A DNA stretch of 64,000 nucleotides, from the NCBI RefSeq assembly GCF_006716125.1, contig NZ_VFOM01000002.1:1-64000 (forward strand), given 5' to 3'. Below, one piece after another: positions 36,332 to 45,392 of the stretch. This DNA is from Homoserinimonas aerilata. Lineage in GTDB: Bacteria > Actinomycetota > Actinomycetes > Actinomycetales > Microbacteriaceae. The position numbers and the translations under genes are program-made. The first letter of the stretch is position 1. Each line of letters begins with the position of its first letter. The notes under the pieces are model-generated. The model had not been told where the DNA came from. It was given only the letters and a program-made list of their open reading frames with translations, and ran no database searches.

Positions 36332-37369
36332 ATGAGCTCAATCCACAGCAGTCGTTCCATGCCACGAAGGTGGGGTTCGGCTGTGCTAGCCGGCGCCATG
36401 TCCATCGGGCTCCTCGCCGCATGCTCAGCCACCGGACCAGGCGACACCGCCAAGACGGAAGGGTCACTGAGCGGCGAGACCATCGCCTTCGTCGGCTACG
36501 GCGACACCAGCCCCTGGGGTGCGTACTTCAACTCCGTCTATATGCCGGCACTCGAGGCGGAGGGCGCCACCGTCCTCGACCTCACGACGATGGACGCCGG
36601 CATCCAGGTGCAGAACTTCAACCAGGCTGTCGCACAGAAGCCGTCCGTCATCGTCACCCTCCTGGTCGACACGCAGGCGATGGTCGGCCCCATGCGCAAG
36701 GCGGTCGAGGCCGGCGTCCCCGTGATCGTCGTCGACGGACCGGCAGATCCGGCCATCGCCGATGACCCGGGAATCCGAAGCGTCCTTTCCGACAACGTTG
36801 CGCTCGGCGAGCTTGCCGCGACCAACATCATCGAGGGGATCAAGGCGCAGGGCCGGGACGAGGGCAATGTGATCGTCGTCGCAGGCACCCAGGCGATGCT
36901 GGTCACCCAAGATCGCATGAAGGGGTTCAACAAGGTCTTCGACGAGAACCCATCCTTCACGATCCTGGATGTCCAGGACGGCAACTGGGACCCGACGCTC
37001 TCTGGCACCCTCGCTCAGCAACTTCTGGCCAAGTACGGCCCGGATGGGGTCCAGGGCGCATACGGGATGGCCGACTACATGGCGCTCCCCATCATCAATG
37101 CCGCCAAGCAGCTCGGCTTCGCCGTGGGAGGAGAGGACGGACTCATCGTGAGTGGAGGCAACTGCTTCAAGGCGGGCATCGAGTCGATCAGGGCCGGTGA
37201 ACTCTACGGAACGGCAACGGAGGACCCCGGCACCATTGCGCAGAAGACGGCCGAGTACACGATTGAGCTCCTCACGGGCAAGGAGCCGCCGCGCGTCGTC
37301 ACCCTCACCGAGGACCGCGTCACAGCCGCCAACCTGGATGAGTTCGCTGACCGATGCAGCAAGGCATAA
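36332..37369 (+). CDS. Sugar-type ABC transporter substrate-binding lipoprotein
   Basis: 345-residue periplasmic-binding-protein type 1 (ribose/galactose class) solute receptor. AGGAGA precedes ATG 36332. A Tat-like or Sec signal with two Arg (MPRRWGSAVLAGAMSIGLLAAC) ends in a lipobox with Cys31. The mature domain has the type 1 pattern: VDTQAMVGPMRKAVEAGVPVIVVDGP, GELAATNIIEGIKAQG and VAGTQAMLVTQDRMKGF. Its C-terminus overlaps the ATPase gene by 16 bases. Binding residues do not reveal the ligand: this family carries sugars, but also autoinducer-2, purines and other small molecules. Confidence 0.9.
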   Translation: MSSIHSSRSMPRRWGSAVLAGAMSIGLLAACSATGPGDTAKTEGSLSGETIAFVGYGDTSPWGAYFNSVYMPALEAEGATVLDLTTMDAGIQVQNFNQAVAQKPSVIVTLLVDTQAMVGPMRKAVEAGVPVIVVDGPADPAIADDPGIRSVLSDNVALGELAATNIIEGIKAQGRDEGNVIVVAGTQAMLVTQDRMKGFNKVFDENPSFTILDVQDGNWDPTLSGTLAQQLLAKYGPDGVQGAYGMADYMALPIINAAKQLGFAVGGEDGLIVSGGNCFKAGIESIRAGELYGTATEDPGTIAQKTAEYTIELLTGKEPPRVVTLTEDRVTAANLDEFADRCSKA

Positions 37370-38892
37370 CAGAACCTTTGGAGCGTCAGCCCGTCCTCAC
37401 AGTGGACGGGCTGACCCTCCGGTTCGGTGACAATCTCGCGGTCGACAACGTCTCGTTCTCCGTGGCCCGCGGAGAGATCCACGGCTTGGTCGGCCACAAC
37501 GGGGCGGGCAAGAGCACGGTGATCAAGATGCTCACCGGACAGCTGCAACCCGACTCCGGCACGATCGGGCTCGACTCGGAGGCTGCGCGGCTCCGTTCGC
37601 GTCGTGCCGCCCAGCGGCAGGGGATCTCGCTGGTGGATCAGGAGCTCAGCCTGGTGCCGGCACTGTCGATCTCCGAGAACATGCGTCTCGGGTCGGTGCG
37701 TCTCGGCGCAGCTGATGCGGGCATCCGGCCTCGCCTGACCCACGTGCTCGAACGTGAACTTCTCACGAGCGTCGGGCTTCCCGGCGTGGATGTGAACACC
37801 CGGGTCGAGGAGTTGACCCTCGGCCAGAGGCAGCTCGTCGAGATCGCCCGAGCGCTGGGGCAGCGACCACGGGTGATGATCCTGGACGAGCCGACCGCGA
37901 CGCTGAACGAGACGGAATCCCAGTACGTGTACGCGGCGGTGCGTCGGGTCGCCGAGCAGGGCTGCGCGGTGATCTTCGTCTCGCATCGCCTGGGTGAGGT
38001 TCTCGCGCTGTGCGATCACGTGACGGTTCTGCGCGATGCCCGGCTCGTTCGCACCTGCAACTCAGCCGAGACGGACATCGCGACCCTCATGGCCGACATG
38101 CTCGGTGAGGCGCCGCACCGCCTGGAGCGACGGGTTCCCGCCCACGACGAGGAGACCCCCGGGCTTTCGATCAGCGGTCTGGCGGTCGGGCGCGAACTGG
38201 CTCCCTTCACCCTGGATGCGAGTGCCGGCACGATCTATGCGCTCGCCGGCCAGGTCGGCTCAGGGGCATCCACCGTGCTGCGTGCTCTCGGCGGGCTTGA
38301 ACCGTCTGCGGTGGGTGCGGTCAGGGTTGCCACTGGCCGACTGCGGCTCGCCGACCCCGCGGCGGCGGCCAAGGCCGGAGTCGTCGTCATATCCAACGAC
38401 CGCAAGTCGGAAGGGCTCTTCCTGAGCCGTTCGATCGCCACGAACCTGCTGGCGACCAGGCTTTCGGCGATCAGCCGATGGGGTTTCATCCAGAGGATTC
38501 GCCAGCGCAGACGTGTCGCCGCCCTGGCCGAGCTGGTCTCGCTTCCGAACGCAGGGCTGGGACGCCCGGTGTCCTCATTGAGCGGGGGCAATCAGCAGAA
38601 GGTCTTCATCGCGCGAACACTTCTCCGCGACGACACGCGCGTGCTGCTCATCGACGAACCGACCCGCGGGGTTGACGTCGGCGGCCGCGCGGCGATCCAC
38701 GGGCTGATCCGCCGGGCAGCCGACGCCGGTGTGACCGTGCTGTTCGCCTCCACCGAGCTGGATGAGCTCGTCGATCTCGCAGACATCATCATCACCATGA
38801 AGGACGGAAGAGTGGTTCGGCAGCACAGTGGCACAGTATCGGCCAATGAGCTCATGTACGACATGGTCCACATCTCGGAGGGCACCCCATGA
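37354..38892 (+). CDS. CUT2-type ABC transporter double ATPase (RbsA/MglA-like)
   Basis: 512-residue protein with two fused nucleotide-binding domains, energising the importer. Domain 1: Walker A GHNGAGKST (residues 47-55), signature LTLGQRQLVEIAR, Walker B VMILDEPTA. Domain 2 (from ~residue 265): a degenerate Walker A GQVGSGASTV lacking the Lys, signature LSGGNQQKVFIAR, Walker B VLLIDEPTRGVD. The asymmetric second site is characteristic of RbsA/MglA proteins. Overlaps the binding-protein gene by 16 bases and the first permease by four. Confidence 0.93.
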   Translation: MQQGITEPLERQPVLTVDGLTLRFGDNLAVDNVSFSVARGEIHGLVGHNGAGKSTVIKMLTGQLQPDSGTIGLDSEAARLRSRRAAQRQGISLVDQELSLVPALSISENMRLGSVRLGAADAGIRPRLTHVLERELLTSVGLPGVDVNTRVEELTLGQRQLVEIARALGQRPRVMILDEPTATLNETESQYVYAAVRRVAEQGCAVIFVSHRLGEVLALCDHVTVLRDARLVRTCNSAETDIATLMADMLGEAPHRLERRVPAHDEETPGLSISGLAVGRELAPFTLDASAGTIYALAGQVGSGASTVLRALGGLEPSAVGAVRVATGRLRLADPAAAAKAGVVVISNDRKSEGLFLSRSIATNLLATRLSAISRWGFIQRIRQRRRVAALAELVSLPNAGLGRPVSSLSGGNQQKVFIARTLLRDDTRVLLIDEPTRGVDVGGRAAIHGLIRRAADAGVTVLFASTELDELVDLADIIITMKDGRVVRQHSGTVSANELMYDMVHISEGTP

Positions 38893-39863
38893 CCGGAGCC
38901 ATGACCGCCGCGACGACGGATACGAGCGCGAGCACGGGCATCCGCAATCTTCCGTGGCAAAAGGTGACGATCGCCGTCGTCATCGTCGCGCTCGCCGTGC
39001 TGTGCGCGACGACCCCCCAGTTCTTCACCATCAACAATGCGAAGGCGATTCTCGCCTCCGCGAGCATCGTGGGGCTCGCCGCGCTCGGCGGAACATTCAT
39101 CATGATCGTCGGATCCATCGTCTCCCTGGCCACGGCACAGACGATGGCAGTGATCGCCATGGTCTTCCTCGCCTCGCAGCAGCTCGGGCTTGTGCCGGCC
39201 ATCGCCGTGGCCCTCTTGGCGGGCGCCGCGATCCAGGCGATCCAGGGCGCTCTGGTCGGCTATTGGTCCGCCAATCCTGTCGTCCTCACCATCGCCGCCG
39301 CGTTCGCACTGACAGGACTGGCCACCTTCGTCACCGGAGGAACGACCGTCTACCCCACGGTGAACAACTTCGAGGTGCTGAACTCGACGCCGCTCGGAAT
39401 CCCGCTGAGCGTCTTCGTCTTCATCGGCGCTGCCGTCCTGGCTGAGATCATCCTGCGCAGAACAGTTCGAGGCCAGCAGATGTATCTGGTGGGCGAGAAT
39501 CGACGGGCGGCGCGAGCAGCGGGCCTGCCGGTGCCGCACATCGTGCTCTTCGCCTGGGTCGTCGGCGGCGTCCTCCTTGCCGTCGGCGCGCTCTTCCTCG
39601 CCGCGTTCAACACCACGGCAACCATCAACCTCGGCGGAACGATCACCTTCGACGCCATTGCGGCGGTGCTGGCCGGAGGCACAGCCATCGCCGGTGGAAA
39701 GGGCTCAGCCCTACGCACCGTGGGAGGAACGCTCGCCATCGCGATCATCGCCGACCTGCTGCTGTTGCGCGGATTCTCGACCGGTGCCCAACTGCTCGTC
39801 AAGGGCCTGCTGGTGCTTGTGCTCGTCATCGTGGTGCATCTCGAATCGAAGAGGGAAAAGTGA
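38889..39863 (+). CDS. CUT2-type ABC transporter permease 1
   Basis: 324-residue RbsC-like permease with about nine or ten transmembrane helices. The BPD_transp_2 family region is seen in FDAIAAVLAGGTAIAGGKGSALRTVGGTLAIAIIADLLLLRG (the conserved EAAA-like loop is represented by the GGTAIAGGKGS turn) and in the cytoplasmic YLVGENRRAARAAGLPV loop, which contacts the ATPase. Coupled to the ATPase gene by ATGA and to the second permease by a 4-base overlap. With permease 2 it likely forms a heterodimeric channel. Confidence 0.92.
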   Translation: MTGAMTAATTDTSASTGIRNLPWQKVTIAVVIVALAVLCATTPQFFTINNAKAILASASIVGLAALGGTFIMIVGSIVSLATAQTMAVIAMVFLASQQLGLVPAIAVALLAGAAIQAIQGALVGYWSANPVVLTIAAAFALTGLATFVTGGTTVYPTVNNFEVLNSTPLGIPLSVFVFIGAAVLAEIILRRTVRGQQMYLVGENRRAARAAGLPVPHIVLFAWVVGGVLLAVGALFLAAFNTTATINLGGTITFDAIAAVLAGGTAIAGGKGSALRTVGGTLAIAIIADLLLLRGFSTGAQLLVKGLLVLVLVIVVHLESKREK

Positions 39864-40894
39864 TGATCGCCAGGAACATCCGGCGTACAGAGACGCTCGT
39901 CCCGTTGCTCGCCATAGTGGTGGTGGTGCTGATCTTTGCCGTCACCGCGGCCGCCACCGGGCGCACCGTAACCATCTTCGATGGTTACAACATGCTGCAG
40001 GGCCTCGCCCAACTCGGTCTGCTCGCGTTGGCGCTCGGCATCACCATGATCGCAGGCGAGTTCGACGTCTCCGTGGTGGGGGTCTCTGCCCTCGGCGGGA
40101 TGGTGGCCGTGCAACTCGGCCAACAGGATCCGCTGTTCGGCGTCGCGGCCGGCGTGCTCGCCGGCTTGGTGGTCGGGCTCGTGCAGGGCACGGTGATCGC
40201 CAAGTTCCGACTCTCGTCGATGCCGGTGACGATTGCCAGCTATATCGCCCTGCTGGGGCTCACCTCGGTTCTCTCCGGCGGACTCTCGGTGACATACACC
40301 AATGTTGAGGCCTCCATGTGGGTGGACCAGACGATTCTCGGCGTCCTGTCGCCTCGCAGCATCATCGTGCTGCTCATCTTCGTGATCGTGGCCGTTGTTC
40401 TTGCATCCACTCGCCTGGGTCCGGAACTGCGGGCCCTCGGCGACGATCGCCGAGCCGCCAGAGTGTCCGGCGTTCCCGTCGATCGCAGGCTGATCGGCGT
40501 GTTCGCGGTCTCCGGCATGCTGGCCGCACTCAGCGGGGCGCTGCTGAACTTCAGTTACTCGAGTGCGAACCCCAACCCGGGCATGCAGCCGCTGGTGCTG
40601 GCGGCGGTCGCGGCGCTGATCGGCGGAGTCTCGCTCTCCGGCGGGCGAGGCTCCGGCACCGGCCTGCTGTTCGGTGCGCTTGCTGTCGCAGTGCTCTCGC
40701 AGACCGTCGTCTTCGCGGCGCTTCCCGGCTTCGTCACCCAGCTCATCTTCGCGACCTTCCTCGCCCTGGTGGTGCTCGCAGATGCTCCGGGGTTGCGAGA
40801 CCGTATTGGTGGCATCCGAACCCGCCTGAGAAGCAGGCAGCAGGATGGCGTGACAGAGATCGCCGTCCTCCCCGACCGAAACACTGAGAGTTGA
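39860..40894 (+). CDS. CUT2-type ABC transporter permease 2
   Basis: 344-residue paralogue of the first permease, same BPD_transp_2 fold: LGITMIAGEFDVSVVGVSALGG (the substrate-channel helix motif), LRALGDDRRAARVSGVPVDRRLI cytoplasmic loop, and AAVAALIGGVSLSGGRGSGTG. GTG start at 39860 overlaps the preceding stop; ATG at 39863 is the alternative, with GAGGGAAA upstream. A short basic C-terminal tail. Eleven bases separate it from the SMP-30 gene, which has its own AAGGAG. Confidence 0.92.
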   Translation: MMIARNIRRTETLVPLLAIVVVVLIFAVTAAATGRTVTIFDGYNMLQGLAQLGLLALALGITMIAGEFDVSVVGVSALGGMVAVQLGQQDPLFGVAAGVLAGLVVGLVQGTVIAKFRLSSMPVTIASYIALLGLTSVLSGGLSVTYTNVEASMWVDQTILGVLSPRSIIVLLIFVIVAVVLASTRLGPELRALGDDRRAARVSGVPVDRRLIGVFAVSGMLAALSGALLNFSYSSANPNPGMQPLVLAAVAALIGGVSLSGGRGSGTGLLFGALAVAVLSQTVVFAALPGFVTQLIFATFLALVVLADAPGLRDRIGGIRTRLRSRQQDGVTEIAVLPDRNTES

Positions 40895-40905
40895 AGGAGC
40901 ACAGC

Positions 40906-41754
40906 ATGACTGCTCACACCGAGATCCTGCTGGAGGGCCTCCGATTCCCGGAGGGCTGTCGTTGGCACGACGGACAACTGTGGTTCAGCGATATGCATTC
41001 CGGCACCGTGCACCGGGTGGATGCTGATGGCTCGAATCTGACGACGGTGATGACTGTCGACGACCGGCTCTCGGGCATCGATTGGCTACCGGACGGCTCC
41101 CTTGTGGTGAGCGGGATGCTGACGCGCAAGGTGTACCGGCTTGGTTCGGATGGCGAGGTGACGGTGTTCGCGGACCTCTCTGCGGCCACGCCGTATCCGA
41201 TCAATGACCTGATTCGGATGCCTTCGGGAAGCCTTCTCATCGGCGGCTTCGGCTACGACCTCTACGCCGACGAGCCTGCCCAGGGAGGGCCGCTCATCCA
41301 TGTCGACGCCTCGGGCGCGTGGTCGGTGGTCGCCGATGATCTGACGTTCCCGAACGGCATGGTTCTGCTCACCAGCGGGGAGCTGGTGGTGGCCGAGACC
41401 TTCGGGAGCCGCCTCACCGCGTATGACGTGGATGCAGGGGGGCGCCCCCACAACAAGCGGCTGTGGGCGGAACTCCCCGAGGGCAGCACTCCCGACGGCC
41501 TGTGCCGAGACAGCGAGGACGCCATCTGGGTCTCATCGATTGTGACGAAGGAGTTCCTGCGGGTGACGGAGGGAGGCACGGTCACAGACGTCATCGACCT
41601 GGGTGATCGCCTCGCCGTCGACTGCGTTCTCGGCGGCGAGGATGGACGCAGCCTCCTGCTGTCGACGGCGAACAGCTTCCAGCCGGACGAGACCGAGATT
41701 CGCGCCGGCCGTATCGAACGCATCATCGTCGATGTGCCCGGAGAGACCGCATGA
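40906..41754 (+). CDS. SMP-30/gluconolactonase-like protein
   Basis: 282-residue six-bladed beta-propeller hydrolase of the SMP-30/gluconolactonase/LRE type, no signal peptide, so cytoplasmic. Blade motifs: LRFPEGCRWHDGQLWFSDMH (the Glu is a metal ligand in the family), GIDWLPDGSLVV, FPNGMVLLTSGELVVAETF and PDGLCRDSEDAIWVSS (the Asn and Asp are further metal ligands). Metal site appears complete, so lactone hydrolysis is plausible. In this operon it would open an imported or internally formed lactone. Its stop overlaps the thiolase start. Confidence 0.88.
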   Translation: MTAHTEILLEGLRFPEGCRWHDGQLWFSDMHSGTVHRVDADGSNLTTVMTVDDRLSGIDWLPDGSLVVSGMLTRKVYRLGSDGEVTVFADLSAATPYPINDLIRMPSGSLLIGGFGYDLYADEPAQGGPLIHVDASGAWSVVADDLTFPNGMVLLTSGELVVAETFGSRLTAYDVDAGGRPHNKRLWAELPEGSTPDGLCRDSEDAIWVSSIVTKEFLRVTEGGTVTDVIDLGDRLAVDCVLGGEDGRSLLLSTANSFQPDETEIRAGRIERIIVDVPGETA

Positions 41755-42974
41755 TGCCCGACGCGGTGATCGTCTCTGCGGCGCGATCACCGATCGGGCG
41801 CGCGGTCAAGGGCTCACTGGCGGAGATGCGCCCGGATGACCTGCTCGCGGGGATGATCGAGGCCACTCTCACGCAGCTCCCCGGGTTCGACGCTCGCGAG
41901 CTGGATGACATCCTGGTGGGCTGCGGCCAGCCTGCCGGGGAGTCTGGCTTCAACATCGCTCGCGCTGTGGCGGTGCGCCTCGGCCTGGACTCGGTGCCGG
42001 GCACCACCGTGAATCGCTACTGTTCGTCGTCGCTCCAGACCACACGCATGGCCTTCCATGCGATCCGTTCCGGCGAGGGCGAGGCCTTCATCTCGGGCGG
42101 CGTCGAGACGGTGTCGCGCTACCGCCTGGGCAGCGCCGACGGATGGCCGAACACCCGCAATCCGCTGTTCGACGCTGCAGCGGAGAGGACGCAGGACGGC
42201 CTGCGCGACGACTCGAAAGAGTGGGTCGATCCGCGCTCGATGGGACTGTTGCCGGATGTCTACATCGAGATGGGCGCCACCGCTGAGAATGTGGCGCGAC
42301 TGTGTGACATCAGCCGAGAGGAGATGGATGCCTTCGCCCTCCTGTCGCAGCATCGGGCAGAGAAGGCGATCGCCGATGGCTTCTGGAAGCGCGACATCAC
42401 CCCGGTGACTCTGCCCGACGGTTCCGTCGTCGATGCCGACGATGGTCCGCGTGCGGGTGTCACCGCAGCGGCGTTGGCCGGGTTGACGCCGGCCTTCCGG
42501 GAGGACGGTCGGGTGACGGCGGGCAACTGCTGCCCGCTCAACGATGGTGCGGCAGCGCTCGTGATCATGAGCGACACCAAGGCGAGGCAGCTGGGCTTGC
42601 AGCCACTGGCCCGCATTGTGGCCACGGGCGTGAGCGCGCTGTCGCCGGAGATCATGGGCCTGGGCCCGGTGGAGGCGTCGCGGCAGGCGCTGCTGCGGGC
42701 GGGACTCGGCATCGACGACATCGACCTGGTCGAGATCAACGAGGCCTTTGCCGCGCAGGTGATTCCGTCGCAGCGACAACTCGGTATCGACCCGGAGAGG
42801 TTGAACGTCTTCGGCGGCGCTATCGCGGTCGGACATCCGTTCGGTATGACCGGCGCGCGCCTCACGACAACGCTCATCCATGGGCTGCGGGAGAAGGACA
42901 AGCAATTTGGACTGGAGACGATGTGTGTGGCGGGCGGACAGGGCATGGCGATGATCATCGAGAGACTGACATGA
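41751..42974 (+). CDS. Thiolase (acetyl-CoA C-acyltransferase)
   Basis: 407-residue thiolase, cleaving 3-oxoacyl-CoA with CoA or the reverse. Catalytic residues are complete: Cys91 in NRYCSSSLQ, His362 in GHPFGMTGAR, and Cys392 in MCVAGGQG; NEAFAAQ is also present. Divergence from the FadA/PhaA norm (NRYCSSSLQTTRMAFHAI instead of the usual NxxCxSGxQA) suggests a catabolic thiolase of the FadI/steroid-type group. Coupled on both sides by ATGA overlaps, to the lactonase-like gene and to the dehydrogenase. Confidence 0.93.
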   Translation: MMPDAVIVSAARSPIGRAVKGSLAEMRPDDLLAGMIEATLTQLPGFDARELDDILVGCGQPAGESGFNIARAVAVRLGLDSVPGTTVNRYCSSSLQTTRMAFHAIRSGEGEAFISGGVETVSRYRLGSADGWPNTRNPLFDAAAERTQDGLRDDSKEWVDPRSMGLLPDVYIEMGATAENVARLCDISREEMDAFALLSQHRAEKAIADGFWKRDITPVTLPDGSVVDADDGPRAGVTAAALAGLTPAFREDGRVTAGNCCPLNDGAAALVIMSDTKARQLGLQPLARIVATGVSALSPEIMGLGPVEASRQALLRAGLGIDDIDLVEINEAFAAQVIPSQRQLGIDPERLNVFGGAIAVGHPFGMTGARLTTTLIHGLREKDKQFGLETMCVAGGQGMAMIIERLT

Positions 42975-43729
42975 GCGAGAACACGAAAACGGCCATCGTC
43001 ACCGGCGGCGCACGGGGCATCGGCGCCGCCGTGGCCAAGCGTCTGGCCGAGGATGGCTTTGCCGTCGGGGTCCTGGACATCGACGAGGTGGCCTGCGCAA
43101 ACACCGTTGAGCAGATCCGAGCTGCGGGCGGACGGGCCATCACCCTCGGGGCAGACGTTTCGAACGAGGAACAGGTGGAGGAGGCGGTCGCTCGCTGTGC
43201 CCGGGAACTCGGCGCGCCGGTCGTCCTGATCAACAATGCCGGGATCATCCGGGACAACCCCCTGTTCAAGATGTCGACGCAGGAGTGGGATCTGGTGCTC
43301 TCCATTCACCTGAAGGGTTCGTTCCTCATGACTCGCGCGGTGCAGAGTCACATGACCAAATCCGGATGGGGGCGCATCATCAACATGTCGAGCATCTCCG
43401 CGTTGGGAAACAAAGGGCAGTCGAACTACGCGGCCGCGAAGGCCGGGATCCAGGGATTCACCAAGACCCTGGCGATCGAATTGGGCAAGTTCGGCGTCAC
43501 GGCCAACTGCATCGCGCCCGGCTACATCGAGACCGACATGCTCGTGCAGACCGCCGACCGCATGGGGATCAGCTACGACGAGTTCGCGTCGAAGATGGTG
43601 GCAGAAACGGCTGTCGCCCGCATGGGCCAGCCCGAGGACATCGCCGCCGCCGTCGCATTCTTCGCGAGGGATGACGCCTCATTCGTCACGGGCCAGATAC
43701 TGTACGTCGCGGGAGGACCGTACGCGTGA
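42971..43729 (+). CDS. Short-chain dehydrogenase/reductase, FabG-like
   Basis: 252-residue classical SDR. Nucleotide-binding TGGARGIG (11-18), NNAG (88-91), and catalytic Ser140, Tyr153 and Lys157 (YAAAK) all present. Asp at the end of beta-2 (VLDIDE) predicts NAD(H) preference, hence an oxidative role. In this operon it would oxidise a 3-hydroxyacyl-CoA to the 3-oxoacyl-CoA for the thiolase. ATG at 42971 overlaps the thiolase stop. The C-terminus GQILYVAGGPYA is typical. Substrate not determinable by sequence. Confidence 0.92.
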   Translation: MSENTKTAIVTGGARGIGAAVAKRLAEDGFAVGVLDIDEVACANTVEQIRAAGGRAITLGADVSNEEQVEEAVARCARELGAPVVLINNAGIIRDNPLFKMSTQEWDLVLSIHLKGSFLMTRAVQSHMTKSGWGRIINMSSISALGNKGQSNYAAAKAGIQGFTKTLAIELGKFGVTANCIAPGYIETDMLVQTADRMGISYDEFASKMVAETAVARMGQPEDIAAAVAFFARDDASFVTGQILYVAGGPYA

Positions 43730-43772
43730 GCGTCGAATCGCGACAGGTGGCGGTCGAGCGGAGGGAGTGGCC

Positions 43773-45392
43773 GTGCTGGGGTTGATGCAGTCCGTTCCTC
43801 TGTCCATCCCGATGATCTTCCACCGGGCGGAGCAGATCTCCGGCATGAAGCGCATCACGACGGCGGAGGCCGGAGCCGTGCGACACACCACCGTCGCGGA
43901 GTGGGCGGTTCGGGTGCGTCGACTGGCCGCCGCATTGGATGCCCTGGATGTTCCGGCGCGCGCTCGGGTGGCCACTTTCGCCTGGAACACCGACCGGCAT
44001 CTCGAACTGTATTTCGCGGTGCCCTGCGCCGACCGGGTGCTCCACCCGTTGAACATCAGGATGAGCGCAGAGCAGCTCCGGCATGTCATCGAGGAGGCAC
44101 AGGACGACGTGATCGTCGTCGAGTTGTCGCTGCTCGAGCGCATCTGGCCGCTCGCCGAGAGGCTCGACAGAATTCGCCACTGGGTTGTCATCGACGACGG
44201 TTCTGGCGCCGACCGGCCCGATGATGACCGCATCATCGACTACGAAGAACTGCTGAGCAGTGTGGAGCCGTTCTCGGGGCGCTTCAGTGTCGAGGACGAG
44301 ACTTCCGCTGCCAGCATCTGCCACACATCCGGCACGACGGGCAATCCGAAGGGGGTTGTCTATTCCCACCGCTCGACCGTGCTGCACTCACTCGGCGGCA
44401 TGGCTGCGGGCTTGGTCGGCATTTCGGAGCGCGACACGGTCATGCCGATCGTTCCCATGTTCCACGCCAACGGCTGGGGGCTGCCGTACACGGCGCTCTT
44501 CGCGGGGGCCGACCTCGTGCTGCCGGGCTCTGATCTCTCGCCTCGCTCGCTGCTGCGATTGGTCGAGGACCATCGCGTGTCCGTGATGGCCGCCGTCCCG
44601 GCGATCTGGAGTGGGATGCTGCCTCAGTTGGAGGAGGCCGATCTGAGCTCACTGCGCATCGTGCTCGGCGGCGGGTCCGCCACGCCTCCCCCGCTTGCGG
44701 CGGAGTGGGAGCGGCGTGTCGGTGTTCCGATCATGCACACCTGGGGAATGACCGAGCTGAACCCGACAGGGGCGATCGGCGGCCTGCGCAGCTATCACGA
44801 CGGCGTATCGCAGGCCGAGCGAGAGAAGGTTCTCGCCCGGCAGGGGCAGCCTGCGTTGTTCGTGGAGCTACGGGTGGCGGATGTCGACTCGGGCCTCCTG
44901 CTTCCTCACGATGACGTGTCGACGGGCGAGTTGCAGGCGCACGGCCCCACAGTGGCTGCGGCGTACCTCGGTGACGTCGGCCATGAGCTTCTGACGGATG
45001 ACGGCTGGCTGCGCACGGGAGACATCGCAAGCATCGATGAATTCGGTTATGTGACCATCCACGATCGCATCAAGGACCTGATCAAGTCCGGCGGTGAGTG
45101 GATTCCGTCGATCGACCTGGAGAATGCGATCTGTGCCCTTCCCTCGGTGGCCGAGGCGGCCGTGGTGGCGCGCCCCGATCCGAAATGGCTGGAGCGCCCG
45201 GTTGCGTTCGTCGTCATGCAGCGAGGTGAGTCCGGGTCGGCACAGTCGATCCTCGATGAACTCAGGAACAGGGTTCCGAAGTGGTGGTTGCCCGATGAGA
45301 TCAGGTTCATCGATGCTCTCCCGCGGAACACGACAGGAAAGGTCGCCAAGGATGTGCTGAGGACCCTCGCTACTTCCCCGAATCGCGGATGA
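43773..45392 (+). CDS. Acyl-CoA synthetase (AMP-forming)
   Basis: 539-residue ANL-superfamily ligase that activates a carboxylic acid to its CoA thioester using ATP. GTG start at 43773 ([10 protein letters not shown]), with GGAGGGAG five bases upstream; LGLMQ is the usual N-terminus of the medium/long-chain FadD/AlkK group. Motifs: P-loop [40 protein letters not shown], and the adenylation Lys near the end in [13 protein letters not shown]. Last gene of the operon, 43 bases after the dehydrogenase. Its 3' end overlaps the convergent ino1 by 23 bases. Confidence 0.93.
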   Translation: MLGLMQSVPLSIPMIFHRAEQISGMKRITTAEAGAVRHTTVAEWAVRVRRLAAALDALDVPARARVATFAWNTDRHLELYFAVPCADRVLHPLNIRMSAEQLRHVIEEAQDDVIVVELSLLERIWPLAERLDRIRHWVVIDDGSGADRPDDDRIIDYEELLSSVEPFSGRFSVEDETSAASICHTSGTTGNPKGVVYSHRSTVLHSLGGMAAGLVGISERDTVMPIVPMFHANGWGLPYTALFAGADLVLPGSDLSPRSLLRLVEDHRVSVMAAVPAIWSGMLPQLEEADLSSLRIVLGGGSATPPPLAAEWERRVGVPIMHTWGMTELNPTGAIGGLRSYHDGVSQAEREKVLARQGQPALFVELRVADVDSGLLLPHDDVSTGELQAHGPTVAAAYLGDVGHELLTDDGWLRTGDIASIDEFGYVTIHDRIKDLIKSGGEWIPSIDLENAICALPSVAEAAVVARPDPKWLERPVAFVVMQRGESGSAQSILDELRNRVPKWWLPDEIRFIDALPRNTTGKVAKDVLRTLATSPNRG

